From Photobacterium sanctipauli (GTDB taxonomy: Bacteria; Pseudomonadota; Gammaproteobacteria; Enterobacterales; Vibrionaceae), in NCBI RefSeq assembly GCF_003026495.1, contig NZ_PYMA01000010.1, positions 124,001 through 188,000 on the forward strand: a DNA stretch of 64,000 nt, written 5' to 3'. Positions 28,578 to 36,472 of this stretch are shown in pieces; position 1 is the first letter of the stretch; every line of letters begins with the position of its first letter. A model generated the notes under the pieces. The model saw only the letters and a program-made list of their open reading frames with translations. It was not told the DNA's origin and searched no databases. The position numbers and the translations under genes are program-made.

Positions 28578-29180
28578 TTACCAGCGAAAGTGGCGGGATG
28601 GGGTGATGATTTCCGGTAATGGTACATCCCAAGCCTGGCTTGGCAGGCTATCGACTTGCTGGCAATCGTGGGCGAGCCCGACAGGGCGAGGGCCTTGTTG
28701 GTGGCGGTGCCAGTTGCTCAAGGTGCGGTCATAGTAGCCGCCGCCCATGCCTAACCGCTGCCCGCTGGCATCGAAGGCAACCAACGGGGTGCAAATGACG
28801 TCGAGCTGGTGGGCGGGTTTGACCAAGCGGATATCCAGCTGCGGTTCGCGGATCTGGTATTTGTTGAGGGTCATCCGCGTTTCGGCGGTGTAATGCAAAA
28901 ACAGCAGGTGGCCTTTGCTGAACGGGTGCAGCACGGGTAGGTAAACAGACTTCCCCTGCTGCCATAGCCAGTCGATGACGGGTTGGGTGTCGAGCTCGCC
29001 GTCGTTGGCAAGGTAGAGTGCAATATGCTGGGCATTGCCAAGTGTTTCTGCTTGCTGGCATTGCTGCAATAGCTGTGTTGCAAAATGGCGTTGTTGCTCG
29101 TCCGTCAGGGTACGGCGTTGTTGGCGGATCTGTTGGCGTATTTGCTGGCGGGAAGCCGATGGTGTAACCGCTGAGCTCAT
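28578..29180 (-). CDS. fau: 5-formyltetrahydrofolate cyclo-ligase
   Basis: This 200-residue protein (also called YgfA) converts 5-formyltetrahydrofolate to 5,10-methenyltetrahydrofolate with ATP, returning a dead-end folate to one-carbon metabolism. The signature is the C-terminal GMGGGYYDRTL motif, preceded by the CTPLVAFD segment; the N terminus has the RQQIRQQRR region that binds phosphate. It starts 40 bases after the 3' end of the 6S RNA gene, and as in E. coli the two are probably on one primary transcript. Confidence 0.95.
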   Translation of the reverse strand: MSSAVTPSASRQQIRQQIRQQRRTLTDEQQRHFATQLLQQCQQAETLGNAQHIALYLANDGELDTQPVIDWLWQQGKSVYLPVLHPFSKGHLLFLHYTAETRMTLNKYQIREPQLDIRLVKPAHQLDVICTPLVAFDASGQRLGMGGGYYDRTLSNWHRHQQGPRPVGLAHDCQQVDSLPSQAWDVPLPEIITPSRHFRW

Positions 29181-29220
29181 AGGTCATCCAATGACAGAGT
29201 ATGGCGATAGGAAAGAAGGT

Positions 29221-29400
29221 ATGCCCCAAGGTGCCGTTGCGAATTGTGGCCCTTGAACCAGATGTTCAAGGTGGATCTGCAACATTAACCGCAGGCTTCT
29301 CGGTACATGCCGAGCATGCTCAATAGCTAATAAAAAGCAAATCCTGGATTTTTGCTTATCGGCTCGGGGACGTTAATCCGCTGACGCACACCCCAGGGTC
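29221..29400 (-). ncRNA. ssrS: 6S RNA
   Basis: The minus strand between zapA and fau carries a 6S RNA: GTCCCCGAGCCGATA near the 5' side, TGAGCATGCTCGG and CCGAGAAGCCTGCGG in the middle, and CACCTTGAAC...GGTTCAAGGG near the 3' side all match known gammaproteobacterial 6S RNAs. The closing stem pairs CCCTGGGGTG (29389-29398) with CACCTTGGGG (29224-29233). 6S RNA mimics an open promoter and binds sigma-70 RNA polymerase in stationary phase. Ends are good to a few bases. Confidence 0.95.
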
Positions 29401-29405
29401 AATTC

Positions 29406-29433
29406 ATTATCAACTCTTTGGTTGATATTGCAA
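29406..29433 (-). promoter_or_regulatory. Candidate ssrS promoter overlapping the zapA stop
   Basis: TTGCAA (29433-29428) and GATAAT (29411-29406) on the minus strand are 16 bases apart and would start transcription near 29400, the predicted 5' end of 6S RNA. The -10 element overlaps the zapA stop codon. Confidence 0.6.
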
Positions 29434-29712
29434 TGCTTTCTCCAATAATTCTTCCATCTCATTGATTCTATTGGATAGTTTTTCAGCATTGCGTTGCTGT
29501 TCTTGGCGTTCGCTGTACAGTTCGTTGCAAATGTTCAGCCCGGTGAACATCAAAAGTTGCTCCGGGTTGGTGATGTTGGTTCGCTCTGAAAGATCTTTCA
29601 GGCGCTGGTCGAAATCAGCGGCGGACGCCAGAAGGGCTTCTTCCTGACCAGTCGGGCAGTTAACCTTTAGTTTGCGGCCTAATACCTGAATTTCTACTGC
29701 CTGATTACTCAT
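29410..29712 (-). CDS. zapA: Cell division protein ZapA
   Basis: ZapA binds FtsZ filaments and bundles them at the division site. The 100-residue product has the N-terminal globular part (VEIQVLGRKLKVNCP) and a long C-terminal coiled coil from about residue 45 (NEL...LEKAL). I start at MSNQAVE (29712), matching the family length; the frame extends upstream by 37 residues without similarity. It lies upstream of ssrS and is divergent from ygfB across about 260 bases. Confidence 0.95.
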   Translation of the reverse strand: MSNQAVEIQVLGRKLKVNCPTGQEEALLASAADFDQRLKDLSERTNITNPEQLLMFTGLNICNELYSERQEQQRNAEKLSNRINEMEELLEKALQYQPKS

Positions 29713-29975
29713 AAACTCTACATTTGCTCCGTGCCAAACTGTGATTGTGGCATTCCGCTTGCGATACGCTTTAGGTGGCTCAATATAGAAAAACCCCTCA
29801 CAACATGCAAGCAAGCTTGTCACGCTTTAGTCTATAAGATGCCTGACTAATCATATATTAACCAGTTTGGCACAAACATACTCCCGTGACTGGAAATGGC
29901 GAGTGACGGATCTTTCTGATAAGTGGTAGCATAACAGATATACGAACCACGCCAATGACATTAAGGTGAAGCGCC

Positions 29976-30614
29976 ATGAGCGAAGTGAAATTGCCAGCTT
30001 ACGAAACCATCGAGCCAATGCTGAAAGAGCAGGGCCTAGCCGCCACCCCTTCCGAGTTGCACGGCCTTCTTAGCGGGATGATTTGCGGCGGTCTGGCCGT
30101 TGATGGCGAGCAGTGGCTGGGGCCAATTTGCGATTATGCCAACGAAGGTGAGCCGATGACGGATGGGGCGAAGACACTGGTACGCTCAATCTTTAGCGCG
30201 GCTTCAACCGAGCTAGGCGGCTTGACCCAAACCTTGTTTACCTCGACAGCCGCCGAGTTGATGGAAGTGGAGTTTTCGGTATCGCTGCTGTTGCCTGCCG
30301 AAGAAGCCGACTTGATGCTGCGTGCCGAAGCACTGAGCGAGTGGGTGACGAACTTTATCTCTGGCTTGGGCTTGATGGGGATGGATAAGCAGCAGCTTTC
30401 CGACGATGTTGCCGAAGCCATCGCCGCGCTTGAAGAGATTGCCCAGCTTGGCATCGACGAGGACGACGATATGGAAGAGCAGGCCGAGCTGTTCGACAAT
30501 GTCGTGGCCTATGTACCGGAATGTGTGCTGACTTGTCTGGTAGGCTTGAGCCAGCGTGGTGAGGTTGAGCAAGAAGGCGAAACCGAATCGGCGCAAAAGC
30601 CGACCCTTCACTAA
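29976..30614 (+). CDS. ygfB: YgfB family protein (UPF0149)
   Basis: The 212-residue acidic product belongs to the YecA/YgfB family (UPF0149). It has the GLLSGM...G motif near the N terminus and an all-helical fold. YgfB in Pseudomonas aeruginosa was found to dampen the AlpA/AmpDh3 pathway, but a general function is not settled. The C terminus is longer than in E. coli YgfB (192 residues) and ends in a charged, glutamate-rich tail. It leads into ubiH after 34 bases; pepP, which lies between them in E. coli, is absent. Confidence 0.92.
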   Translation: MSEVKLPAYETIEPMLKEQGLAATPSELHGLLSGMICGGLAVDGEQWLGPICDYANEGEPMTDGAKTLVRSIFSAASTELGGLTQTLFTSTAAELMEVEFSVSLLLPAEEADLMLRAEALSEWVTNFISGLGLMGMDKQQLSDDVAEAIAALEEIAQLGIDEDDDMEEQAELFDNVVAYVPECVLTCLVGLSQRGEVEQEGETESAQKPTLH

Positions 30615-30648
30615 GGCGATAACTGAATAACTGACAAAGGAACAGGAT

Positions 30649-31836
30649 GTGAAGCAGTACGATGTCGTCATTGCCGGCGGGGCAATGGCAGGGGCTACTT
30701 TAGCCATTGCGCTCGACAAGCTCAGTGCGGGCAAGCTGACAATCGCAGTGGTGGAGGCAATGGCCCCCAAGCTTGATCAGCACCCGGGCTATGATGCCCG
30801 TAGCATTGCGGTGTCGCTGGGCTCGGTGAGCTTGTTGGAATCGGTGGGATGCTGGCAGCAGCTGGCCAAGGTGGCGACGCCGATTGAGCACATCCATGTT
30901 TCTGATCGCGGCCATGCCGGCATGGTGAATATCGATGCCAAAGAGCAAGCGGTCGACGCCCTTGGCTATGTTATCGAGCTGGCCGATGCCGGACGTATTT
31001 TCCACCAGCGGCTAAATGAGCTGGATCGGATCGATCTTCTGTGTCCGGCAACGATCGCCGGGATCGAGCGCCAGCAGGCTGGCGTCACGGTGAGCTTGGA
31101 CACTGGCGATACCATCGAGGGCAAATTGCTGGTGGCGGCTGATGGCGCGCTATCCGGTTGCTGCGACATGCTTGGTATCGGGCGTTGCGAGCATGACTTC
31201 GAGCAAGTTGCGGTGATTGCCAATGTCACGACTTCTGAGCCGCATGCCGGCCGTGCCTTCGAGCGATTTACCTCGCATGGCCCGGTTGCCTTGTTGCCGA
31301 TGTCCGAAGGTCGGAGTTCACTGGTATGGTGTGTTCGTCCCGAAGATCAGGCCAAGGTAATGGGGTGGAGCGATGATGAGTTTCTCTCCCAGCTCCAGCA
31401 AGCTTTTGGTTGGCGCCTTGGCGAAATGGTAAAAACCGGCTCGCGCAGCGCCTACCCGCTATTGTTGCGCCAATCACAGCGCCTGACTTCGCATCGGGTA
31501 GCCGTTGTTGGCAACGCGGCACAAACACTCCACCCGATTGCCGGGCAAGGGTTTAACCTTGGCCTGCGCGATGTCGTCACCCTGGCAGAGGAAGTGACCA
31601 AAGGTGTTGGGTTGTACGGCGATGCTGGTTGCCAGCGGGTACTTAGCGGTTACCGCCAGCGCCGGGAGCCGGATCGGGGCGCAACGGTAGCCATGACCGC
31701 AGGCTTGGTCGGGATCTTCTCAAATTGCAGCCTGCCGTTTATTGTGGGACGCAATACCGGGTTAATGGCAATGGAATTGATTGATGTATTAAAAGCGCCG
31801 TTGGTACGGCGTGCAATGGGACAGGTAGAAAGATAA
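30649..31836 (+). CDS. ubiH: Ubiquinone biosynthesis hydroxylase UbiH
   Basis: UbiH is a flavin monooxygenase that hydroxylates the ubiquinone precursor ring (C-6 in the E. coli numbering of the pathway). The 395-residue product has the N-terminal FAD motif VVIAGGAMAGATLA, the DG motif (VAADGALSG), and the C-terminal flavin motif GNAAQTLHPIAGQGFNLGLRD. The start is GTG at 30649 behind AAAGGAACAGGA; the ATG two bases earlier is out of frame and hits a stop at once. ubiI follows after 2 bases. Confidence 0.93.
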   Translation: MKQYDVVIAGGAMAGATLAIALDKLSAGKLTIAVVEAMAPKLDQHPGYDARSIAVSLGSVSLLESVGCWQQLAKVATPIEHIHVSDRGHAGMVNIDAKEQAVDALGYVIELADAGRIFHQRLNELDRIDLLCPATIAGIERQQAGVTVSLDTGDTIEGKLLVAADGALSGCCDMLGIGRCEHDFEQVAVIANVTTSEPHAGRAFERFTSHGPVALLPMSEGRSSLVWCVRPEDQAKVMGWSDDEFLSQLQQAFGWRLGEMVKTGSRSAYPLLLRQSQRLTSHRVAVVGNAAQTLHPIAGQGFNLGLRDVVTLAEEVTKGVGLYGDAGCQRVLSGYRQRREPDRGATVAMTAGLVGIFSNCSLPFIVGRNTGLMAMELIDVLKAPLVRRAMGQVER

Positions 31837-31838
31837 CC

Positions 31839-33047
31839 ATGATGCAAAGTGTTGATGTTGCCATTATTGGCGGCGGAATGGTGGGGCTGACCTTGGCTGC
31901 GGCTTTGGCTGACACCGAACTGCGGGTTGCTGTCATCGAGGGCAAGTTACCTGAACCCGATTTGGCACCATTGCCAGATCTCCGAGTATCGGCGTTAAGC
32001 CGCGCAAGCGAACGTATCCTGAGTCGTGTTGGTGCTTGGCATGGCATCGAAACCCGCCGCCTTGCCCCATACAACAGCATGTCGGTATGGGAGCAGGATA
32101 GCTTTGCCAACATCAGTTTTGATGCTGCCCGCTTGGCACAACCGAACCTTGGCCATATCGTCGAGAACCGAGTGATCCAGCTGGCGCTGCTCGACAAGGT
32201 GAAAACCTTGGATAACGTTAGCCTGCTGGCCCCGGAGCGCTGCCAGAACATTGCCTTTGGTGAAAGCGAAGCTTGGCTAAGCCTCGAGTCGGGCAAGAAC
32301 CTAACCGCCAAGTTGGTGGTGGGCGCCGATGGCGCCAACTCTTGGCTGCGCCAGCAAATGGATATTCCGCTAACCCACTGGGATTACGGCCATAGTGCGG
32401 TGGTGGCGAACATTCGCTGTGCCGAACCGCATCAAGATACGGCAAGGCAGATCTTCCGCCCGCAAGGGCCGCTGGCATTCCTGCCGCTACCCGAGCCAGA
32501 TTTGTGTTCCATTGTTTGGTCGCTGCCGCCGCAGGAAGCGGAGCAGGTTTGCGCCATGTCGGAAGCTGAGTTCAACAAGCACCTGACCACCGCATTTGAT
32601 CACCGTTTGGGGATGTGCAAGGTGGAAGGCGAACGCCAAGCCTTCCCGCTGAAGATGCGCTATGCCCGCGACTTTGTCCGCGAGCGTGTTGCCTTGGTGG
32701 GGGATGCTGCCCACACTATCCACCCTCTGGCCGGCCAGGGGGTGAACCTTGGCTTGCTTGACGCGGCTAGCTTGGCGCAAGAGCTCAAGAAGCTTTGGCT
32801 GCAAGAGCAAGACATTGGCAAGAAAGTCAACCTGCGCCATTACGAGCGATGGCGTAAAGCCGAGGCGGCCAAGATGATCACGGCGATGCAGGGCTTTAAG
32901 GATCTGTTCGCGGGCGACCACCCGGCGAAGAAGCTCGTGCGCGACTTGGGCATGTTGTTTGCCGATAAAGCGCCGGGCGTGAAAGACGAGTTTATGAAAC
33001 GGGCACTGGGCCTGACAGGCGAACTGCCTGAGTTGGCTCGCTTCTAG
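31839..33047 (+). CDS. ubiI: Ubiquinone biosynthesis hydroxylase UbiI (VisC)
   Basis: UbiI is the C-5 hydroxylase of aerobic ubiquinone synthesis and a paralogue of UbiH. The 402-residue product has the FAD motif VAIIGGGMVGLTLA, the DG motif (VVGADGANSWLR), and the GDAAHTIHPLAGQGVNLGLLDAA motif. It starts with two ATG codons in a row at 31839; either would serve. It is transcribed with ubiH and followed by a terminator, so gcvH downstream is separate. Confidence 0.94.
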   Translation: MMQSVDVAIIGGGMVGLTLAAALADTELRVAVIEGKLPEPDLAPLPDLRVSALSRASERILSRVGAWHGIETRRLAPYNSMSVWEQDSFANISFDAARLAQPNLGHIVENRVIQLALLDKVKTLDNVSLLAPERCQNIAFGESEAWLSLESGKNLTAKLVVGADGANSWLRQQMDIPLTHWDYGHSAVVANIRCAEPHQDTARQIFRPQGPLAFLPLPEPDLCSIVWSLPPQEAEQVCAMSEAEFNKHLTTAFDHRLGMCKVEGERQAFPLKMRYARDFVRERVALVGDAAHTIHPLAGQGVNLGLLDAASLAQELKKLWLQEQDIGKKVNLRHYERWRKAEAAKMITAMQGFKDLFAGDHPAKKLVRDLGMLFADKAPGVKDEFMKRALGLTGELPELARF

Positions 33048-33069
33048 TTCCTGCCAAGCCTTGCTAAGA

Positions 33070-33098
33070 GAAAACCGCTTTGCCAAGCGGTTTTTTTA
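33070..33098 (+). terminator. ubiHI terminator
   Basis: AAAACCGCTT / AAGCGGTTTTTTT with a 4-base loop, 24 bases past the ubiI stop. Confidence 0.9.
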
Positions 33099-33311
33099 TG
33101 AGAGTGAATAATTTGATCCATTTTGAATTTTTCTCCTAAAGTAAATAACAGGAAATTTTGAGGCGGGTTCAGCGGTTGTGCTAAGGCGCTTTATTGTCGT
33201 CGGTTTTGCCAACCCCGAGCCAATGACAGGGGTTTCCCCTTTGGTATTAACACTACTGCTTTGTTCGCATTGAGTGTGGCAAAAGGCAGGCTTTCATAAG
33301 GAAGTTGCACC

Positions 33312-33704
33312 ATGAGCTATATTCCCTCTGAGTTGAGCTATACCAACACCCACGAGTGGGTTCGTCCAGAAGGCGATGGCGTCTATACCGTAGGCATTAC
33401 CGATCACGCCCAGTCTCTATTGGGCGATATGGTCTTTGTTGATTTGCCGGAGATCGATGCGGCGACGGAAGCGGGCGAAGACTGCGCCGTGGCGGAGTCG
33501 GTGAAGGCGGCCTCGGATATTTATGCACCCTTAACGGGCTTTGTTGTGGCTGTTAACGAAGAGTTGGAAGGCTCGCCGGAGTTGGTCAATAGCGATCCGT
33601 ATGGCGATGGCTGGCTATTCCAGATAAAGGTCGATGACGAAAATGAGTTTACCGATTTGCTCGATGCCGACGGCTACCTTGATTTGGTCGATGAGTCCGA
33701 ATAG
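33312..33704 (+). CDS. gcvH: Glycine cleavage system H protein
   Basis: H protein carries the aminomethyl group of glycine on a lipoyl arm between the P, T and L proteins. The 130-residue product has the lipoylation site in AESVKAASD (Lys65) and the N-terminal THEWVRPEG. It sits after ubiI, where E. coli has gcvTHP, but gcvT and gcvP are not adjacent and it is flanked by terminators on both sides. It may serve partners encoded elsewhere, or act mainly in lipoate transfer; both are inference. The ribosome site is AAGGAAG. Confidence 0.95.
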   Translation: MSYIPSELSYTNTHEWVRPEGDGVYTVGITDHAQSLLGDMVFVDLPEIDAATEAGEDCAVAESVKAASDIYAPLTGFVVAVNEELEGSPELVNSDPYGDGWLFQIKVDDENEFTDLLDADGYLDLVDESE

Positions 33705-33719
33705 TGTCGCGCAAGATCT

Positions 33720-33747
33720 AAAAAGCCCACTTTACAACGTGGGCTTC
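33720..33747 (+). terminator. gcvH terminator
   Basis: AAGCCCAC / GTGGGCTT with an 8-base loop, 16 bases after the stop; convergent with the small gene at 33771, so it may serve both. Confidence 0.75.
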
Positions 33748-33770
33748 ATCTTCTTTCGGCCTGTGCTCGT

Positions 33771-33977
33771 TTAAAACGAAGGCTCTTTTAGCCGTTTGAT
33801 TTCTTGATTTATCTCATTAACGGTTTGGTAGTGGCGCTGCTCTGCCTTGACCGGCACCAGTAACATTCCGTTGTTGAACTCATAGCCACCACGGCCATCA
33901 ATGTAGATCCTTCCACTGAATAAACGACTAACATGCTTGGCGATAAGTTTCGGCAAGTAGCGTTTGAACATGCGCAT
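33771..33977 (-). CDS. Small conserved-looking protein of unknown function
   Basis: The 68-residue product is basic, with an N-terminal amphipathic stretch (MFKRYLPKLIAKHVSRLF) and a compact middle (GRIYIDGRGGYEF, LLVPV) that looks like a small beta unit, then a charged helix. I think similar proteins occur in other Vibrionaceae but cannot name a family. The start follows AAAGG by about 11 bases. It stands alone between gcvH and a 470-base gap. No membrane segment or signal peptide. Confidence 0.7.
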   Translation of the reverse strand: MRMFKRYLPKLIAKHVSRLFSGRIYIDGRGGYEFNNGMLLVPVKAEQRHYQTVNEINQEIKRLKEPSF

Positions 33978-34450
33978 ATTTAGCTAACCTTTCCCTTTGT
34001 TCCATACCCGAAAAATTATAAAACAACATGCATGAGACTTTTGTGATGTCATCAGCATAATAACAATGTTAAATAGATCTTGCTGGTTTATTTTTTTGAG
34101 TGTTATTGGTGTTATCAGGATTTTGTTCTTTTTATTTTTAGTGATAAATAAGTTTGGCCGAATTGGCTTGGGCGATGGTTTTTCAATAAGTATGACAATT
34201 ATGTTTGTTTATTAAAGGCTTATAGCCAAGAGCGATAGTTCGGAGGGGTTTAATTGAGTGACGAAATATGGCCTTGGCTGGTTGTGTTTTAGTCACCCTT
34301 GCTTGGGCACGAAATTCACACAGTGATTTATGCTGAAACTGCCAGCAACTCCGATCTGTCGATAAAAGCCATGATTGGCTGTTTAAGATCAATGAAGGTT
34401 TTTGGCATATGCCAATAATAGGGATGCTATCGCGAATGACAGGAGTGGAG
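33978..34450. other. Long AT-rich gap before the DUF134 operon
   Basis: This 473-base region has no convincing gene; a 69-residue minus-strand frame at 34183-34392 lacks a ribosome site. It carries the promoter of the 33771 gene at its left end and, at its right end, the palindrome at 34402 and the leader of the DUF134 operon. The middle is AT-rich, with several T runs near 34090-34140. Confidence 0.6.
34402..34415. promoter_or_regulatory. Perfect palindrome TTGGCATATGCCAA, candidate operator
   Basis: A 14-bp perfect palindrome lies 35 bases upstream of the DUF134 start, where an operator or activator site would overlap the promoter. The DUF134 protein itself is the first candidate to bind it. 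No other copy was noticed in the window. Confidence 0.55.
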
Positions 34451-34741
34451 ATGCCCCGACCTAAAATACAACGCAGGCTTACTTGTCGCCCCGCCTACCA
34501 GTGCTTCAAGCCAAACGGGGTGCCGATGCGGGAGCTGGCATCAATACCGCTTGCCGCCGATGAGCTAGAGGCACTAAAGCTGGTGGATGCTAAGGGCTTG
34601 AACCAAGTTAGTGCGGCAAAAGAACTGGGTGTTTCCCGCCAGACGCTCGGGAATATTATTTCCCAGGCCCGGCATAAAGTTGCGCGGGCGTTGGTTGACG
34701 GGATGGCGATTGAATTGATTCCTGATGAACCGGCTGAGTAG
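34451..34741 (+). CDS. DUF134 family helix-turn-helix protein
   Basis: The 96-residue product is a DUF134 (UPF0251) protein. After a basic start (MPRPKIQRRL) and two cysteines (12 and 18), it has a sigma-70 region 4-like helix-turn-helix around residues 36-80 (LVDAKGLNQVSAAKELGVSRQTLGNIISQARHK, given here in part as GVSRQTLGNI). Such proteins are found beside NifX/NifB-domain genes in anaerobes and marine bacteria and are presumed regulators. I start at the ATG at 34451, which has AGGAG 5 bases before; the longer frame would read through the palindrome. It leads a three-gene operon. Confidence 0.9.
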   Translation: MPRPKIQRRLTCRPAYQCFKPNGVPMRELASIPLAADELEALKLVDAKGLNQVSAAKELGVSRQTLGNIISQARHKVARALVDGMAIELIPDEPAE

Positions 34742-34808
34742 GCCGCACCGCCTCTGGGGGGCCCTACTTATTTTCTATTATTAATCTGTTTTGAGTAAGG
34801 TTTTCGAC

Positions 34809-35285
34809 ATGGCATTAGCAATTGCAGTAACGCCTCGCAATGAAGTGGCAGGGCATTTTGGTAAAGCTGCTGGGTTTCATATTTACGACGAGCAGGGGCA
34901 GCTGCTGGCTGAACTAAACAACAGCGGCAGCCGCGAGATTGGTTGCAAGCATAAAAAAGTGATCCAACGCCAGTTGGCTGAGCATGGGGTGACACGCCTG
35001 GTGTTGGGGAATATCGGCCAACGGTCGTTGGCACGGCTACTCAATGCGGGGTTTGAAGTCTTCAAGGCCCCGTCCCGCATCGCGGCGAGCCAGGTGGTGG
35101 CGGGGGGAACCCAGCTTGAGCCGCTGTTGTCGGCCGAGCAAGGGCGCCCGTGCAAGCGCGAGAAAGGCGGCTGTGGTTGTGGCTGCGGCAGCAAGAAGAA
35201 AGCAGCGGTGCCAAAAGTGGGCACCATGCTGAAAGCAACTGCACCGCTCTCGGGTCTGACTAAGATAGGAGGGCTTAAACTATGA
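34809..35285 (+). CDS. NifX/NifB-domain protein with cysteine-rich tail
   Basis: Residues 1-105 form a dinitrogenase iron-molybdenum cofactor domain (NifX / NifB C-terminal type), with the characteristic AVTPR...VAGHFGKA start and IYD segment. In NifX, NafY and related proteins this RNase H-like fold holds metal clusters. A tail follows with Cys115 and the run GGCGCGCG (Cys122, 124, 126), which could bind metal, and then a basic end; Cys46 is in the main domain. No nitrogenase gene is present, so nitrogen fixation is not implied. The start at 34809 follows TAAGG. Its stop overlaps the next start (ATGA). Confidence 0.85.
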   Translation: MALAIAVTPRNEVAGHFGKAAGFHIYDEQGQLLAELNNSGSREIGCKHKKVIQRQLAEHGVTRLVLGNIGQRSLARLLNAGFEVFKAPSRIAASQVVAGGTQLEPLLSAEQGRPCKREKGGCGCGCGSKKKAAVPKVGTMLKATAPLSGLTKIGGLKL

Positions 35286-35497
35286 CTTACCTATTAACTG
35301 TGTTGGTGTTTCTGGTCGTGATCGGCGCCATGGCCATTGGTTGGGTATTTAAAAAGAAAGCCATCAAGGGGAGTTGCGGCGGCTTAGCCAATGTTGGGGT
35401 GGAAAAAGAGTGTGGCTGCAAAGAGCCCTGTGATGAGCACAAGCTGTATCAAATCCAAGAGCCGGCGGATGAAGCCAAGCCGACCATGAAGCTGTAA
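35282..35497 (+). CDS. NqrM-like (DUF539) membrane protein
   Basis: The 71-residue product has one membrane helix (residues 3-23), then GSCGGL...GVEKECGCKEPCD with four cysteines (32, 44, 46, 50). This is the pattern of NqrM/DUF539, which is needed to build the iron centre between subunits NqrD and NqrE of the sodium-pumping NADH:quinone reductase. NqrM is normally next to nqrF and apbE; here it is coupled to the NifX-like gene instead, so this may be a paralogue with another target. It ends 24 bases before the convergent LysR gene. Confidence 0.75.
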   Translation: MTYLLTVLVFLVVIGAMAIGWVFKKKAIKGSCGGLANVGVEKECGCKEPCDEHKLYQIQEPADEAKPTMKL

Positions 35498-35520
35498 GCG
35501 TCTTGCGTTGCGGCTATGAC

Positions 35521-36459
35521 CTAGCCTAGCCGGCGCAGGTCGTTAACCCTGGCTGTGATGGCATCATGAACGCATTGGCGCAGCCACTCCAGGCGCGGGT
35601 GGTTGGTATTGCGCTTGAGCCACAGCATATTGATATCAAAATCAGGGATATCGACCGGCGGCCGACATTGGCTCAGGTTGTCGTGGAAAACATCGAGCTT
35701 GGCCATCAGGGTCGATACCACGCAGACCAAGTTGCGCCCCGTAAGCAGGTGGCGGATCGTCATGAAATTGCCGGAGCCAACCGCAACATGGCGCTGGAAT
35801 CCCTGTTGCTGCAATTGGCTGTCGACTTTACTGGCCAGCTTGCCATCCGGGGTGACCAAAGCCTGCGGGGTGTGGATGTAGCGGGCCAAATCGATAGGCG
35901 ATGCCAGCCCGGTGGCGTCGGCATCAAACAGGCACACATGATCCTCGGTATAGAGGTATTGTGCATCGAACTCGCGGGGGAGGTCGGTCATCGAACCGAT
36001 GACGAGGTCGATTTTCTGGGCCTCTACCGCTTGCTGGTAGTTATTGCGATCAATATTGCAGAAGCTCAACTGGCAGTGGGGGGCGGCATGGCGAATTGCA
36101 TCAAACAGCGTTGGGGCAAATAGCAGCTCGGCGTAATCCGTCAGGCCGATGCGAAAGATCCCATGGTACTCCTGCGGCGAAAAATCGTCGGGTTGCAGGA
36201 TCTCATTGGTCACCAATTGCAGGATCTGCTCCACCACCGGCGCGAGCTCGGTTGCCTTGTCGGTGGCAATCATTTGGTGGCCGTGCCGTTCGAACAGCGG
36301 ATCGTCAATCAATGCCCTTAGCCGCGATAGGTTATGGCTCATTGCCGACTGGCCGATCGAGAGCTTGGCGGCCGCCTTGGTTACGCTGCGGGTTTCCATC
36401 AAGGCGGAAAAGGCGATCAACAGGTTAAGATCCACGCCACGCCAGTTAATATTGCTCAT
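35521..36459 (-). CDS. LysR family transcriptional regulator
   Basis: The 312-residue product has the LysR winged helix-turn-helix (residues 8-67, with SVTKAAAKLSIGQSAMSHNLSRLR) and a substrate-binding domain of the NodD/LeuO-like subgroup, in which DDPLF follows the helix-turn-helix. Target and ligand are unknown. I start at MSNINWRG (36459), preceded by AAGGA; the longer frame overlaps the upstream gene. It begins 13 bases after the YbaK-like gene ends, so the pair may be co-transcribed. That would be unusual for LysR regulators, which tend to be divergent from their target. Confidence 0.9.
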   Translation of the reverse strand: MSNINWRGVDLNLLIAFSALMETRSVTKAAAKLSIGQSAMSHNLSRLRALIDDPLFERHGHQMIATDKATELAPVVEQILQLVTNEILQPDDFSPQEYHGIFRIGLTDYAELLFAPTLFDAIRHAAPHCQLSFCNIDRNNYQQAVEAQKIDLVIGSMTDLPREFDAQYLYTEDHVCLFDADATGLASPIDLARYIHTPQALVTPDGKLASKVDSQLQQQGFQRHVAVGSGNFMTIRHLLTGRNLVCVVSTLMAKLDVFHDNLSQCRPPVDIPDFDINMLWLKRNTNHPRLEWLRQCVHDAITARVNDLRRLG

Positions 36460-36472
36460 CGTCTTTTCCTTC

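Noticed and set aside
33105..33311. Possible glycine riboswitch before gcvH
   Set aside because: The leader has GC-rich inverted stretches, but the conserved aptamer core of the glycine riboswitch is not there.
34183..34392. 69-residue minus-strand frame before the DUF134 operon
   Set aside because: No ribosome site, no recognisable features, and the composition looks non-coding.
34809..35285. Nitrogen-fixation gene
   Set aside because: The NifX-type domain is shared with many non-nitrogenase proteins, and no nif gene is present.
35566..36123. Long plus-strand frame opposite the LysR gene
   Set aside because: It is the mirror of a clear LysR protein on the other strand; the codon pattern belongs to the minus strand.
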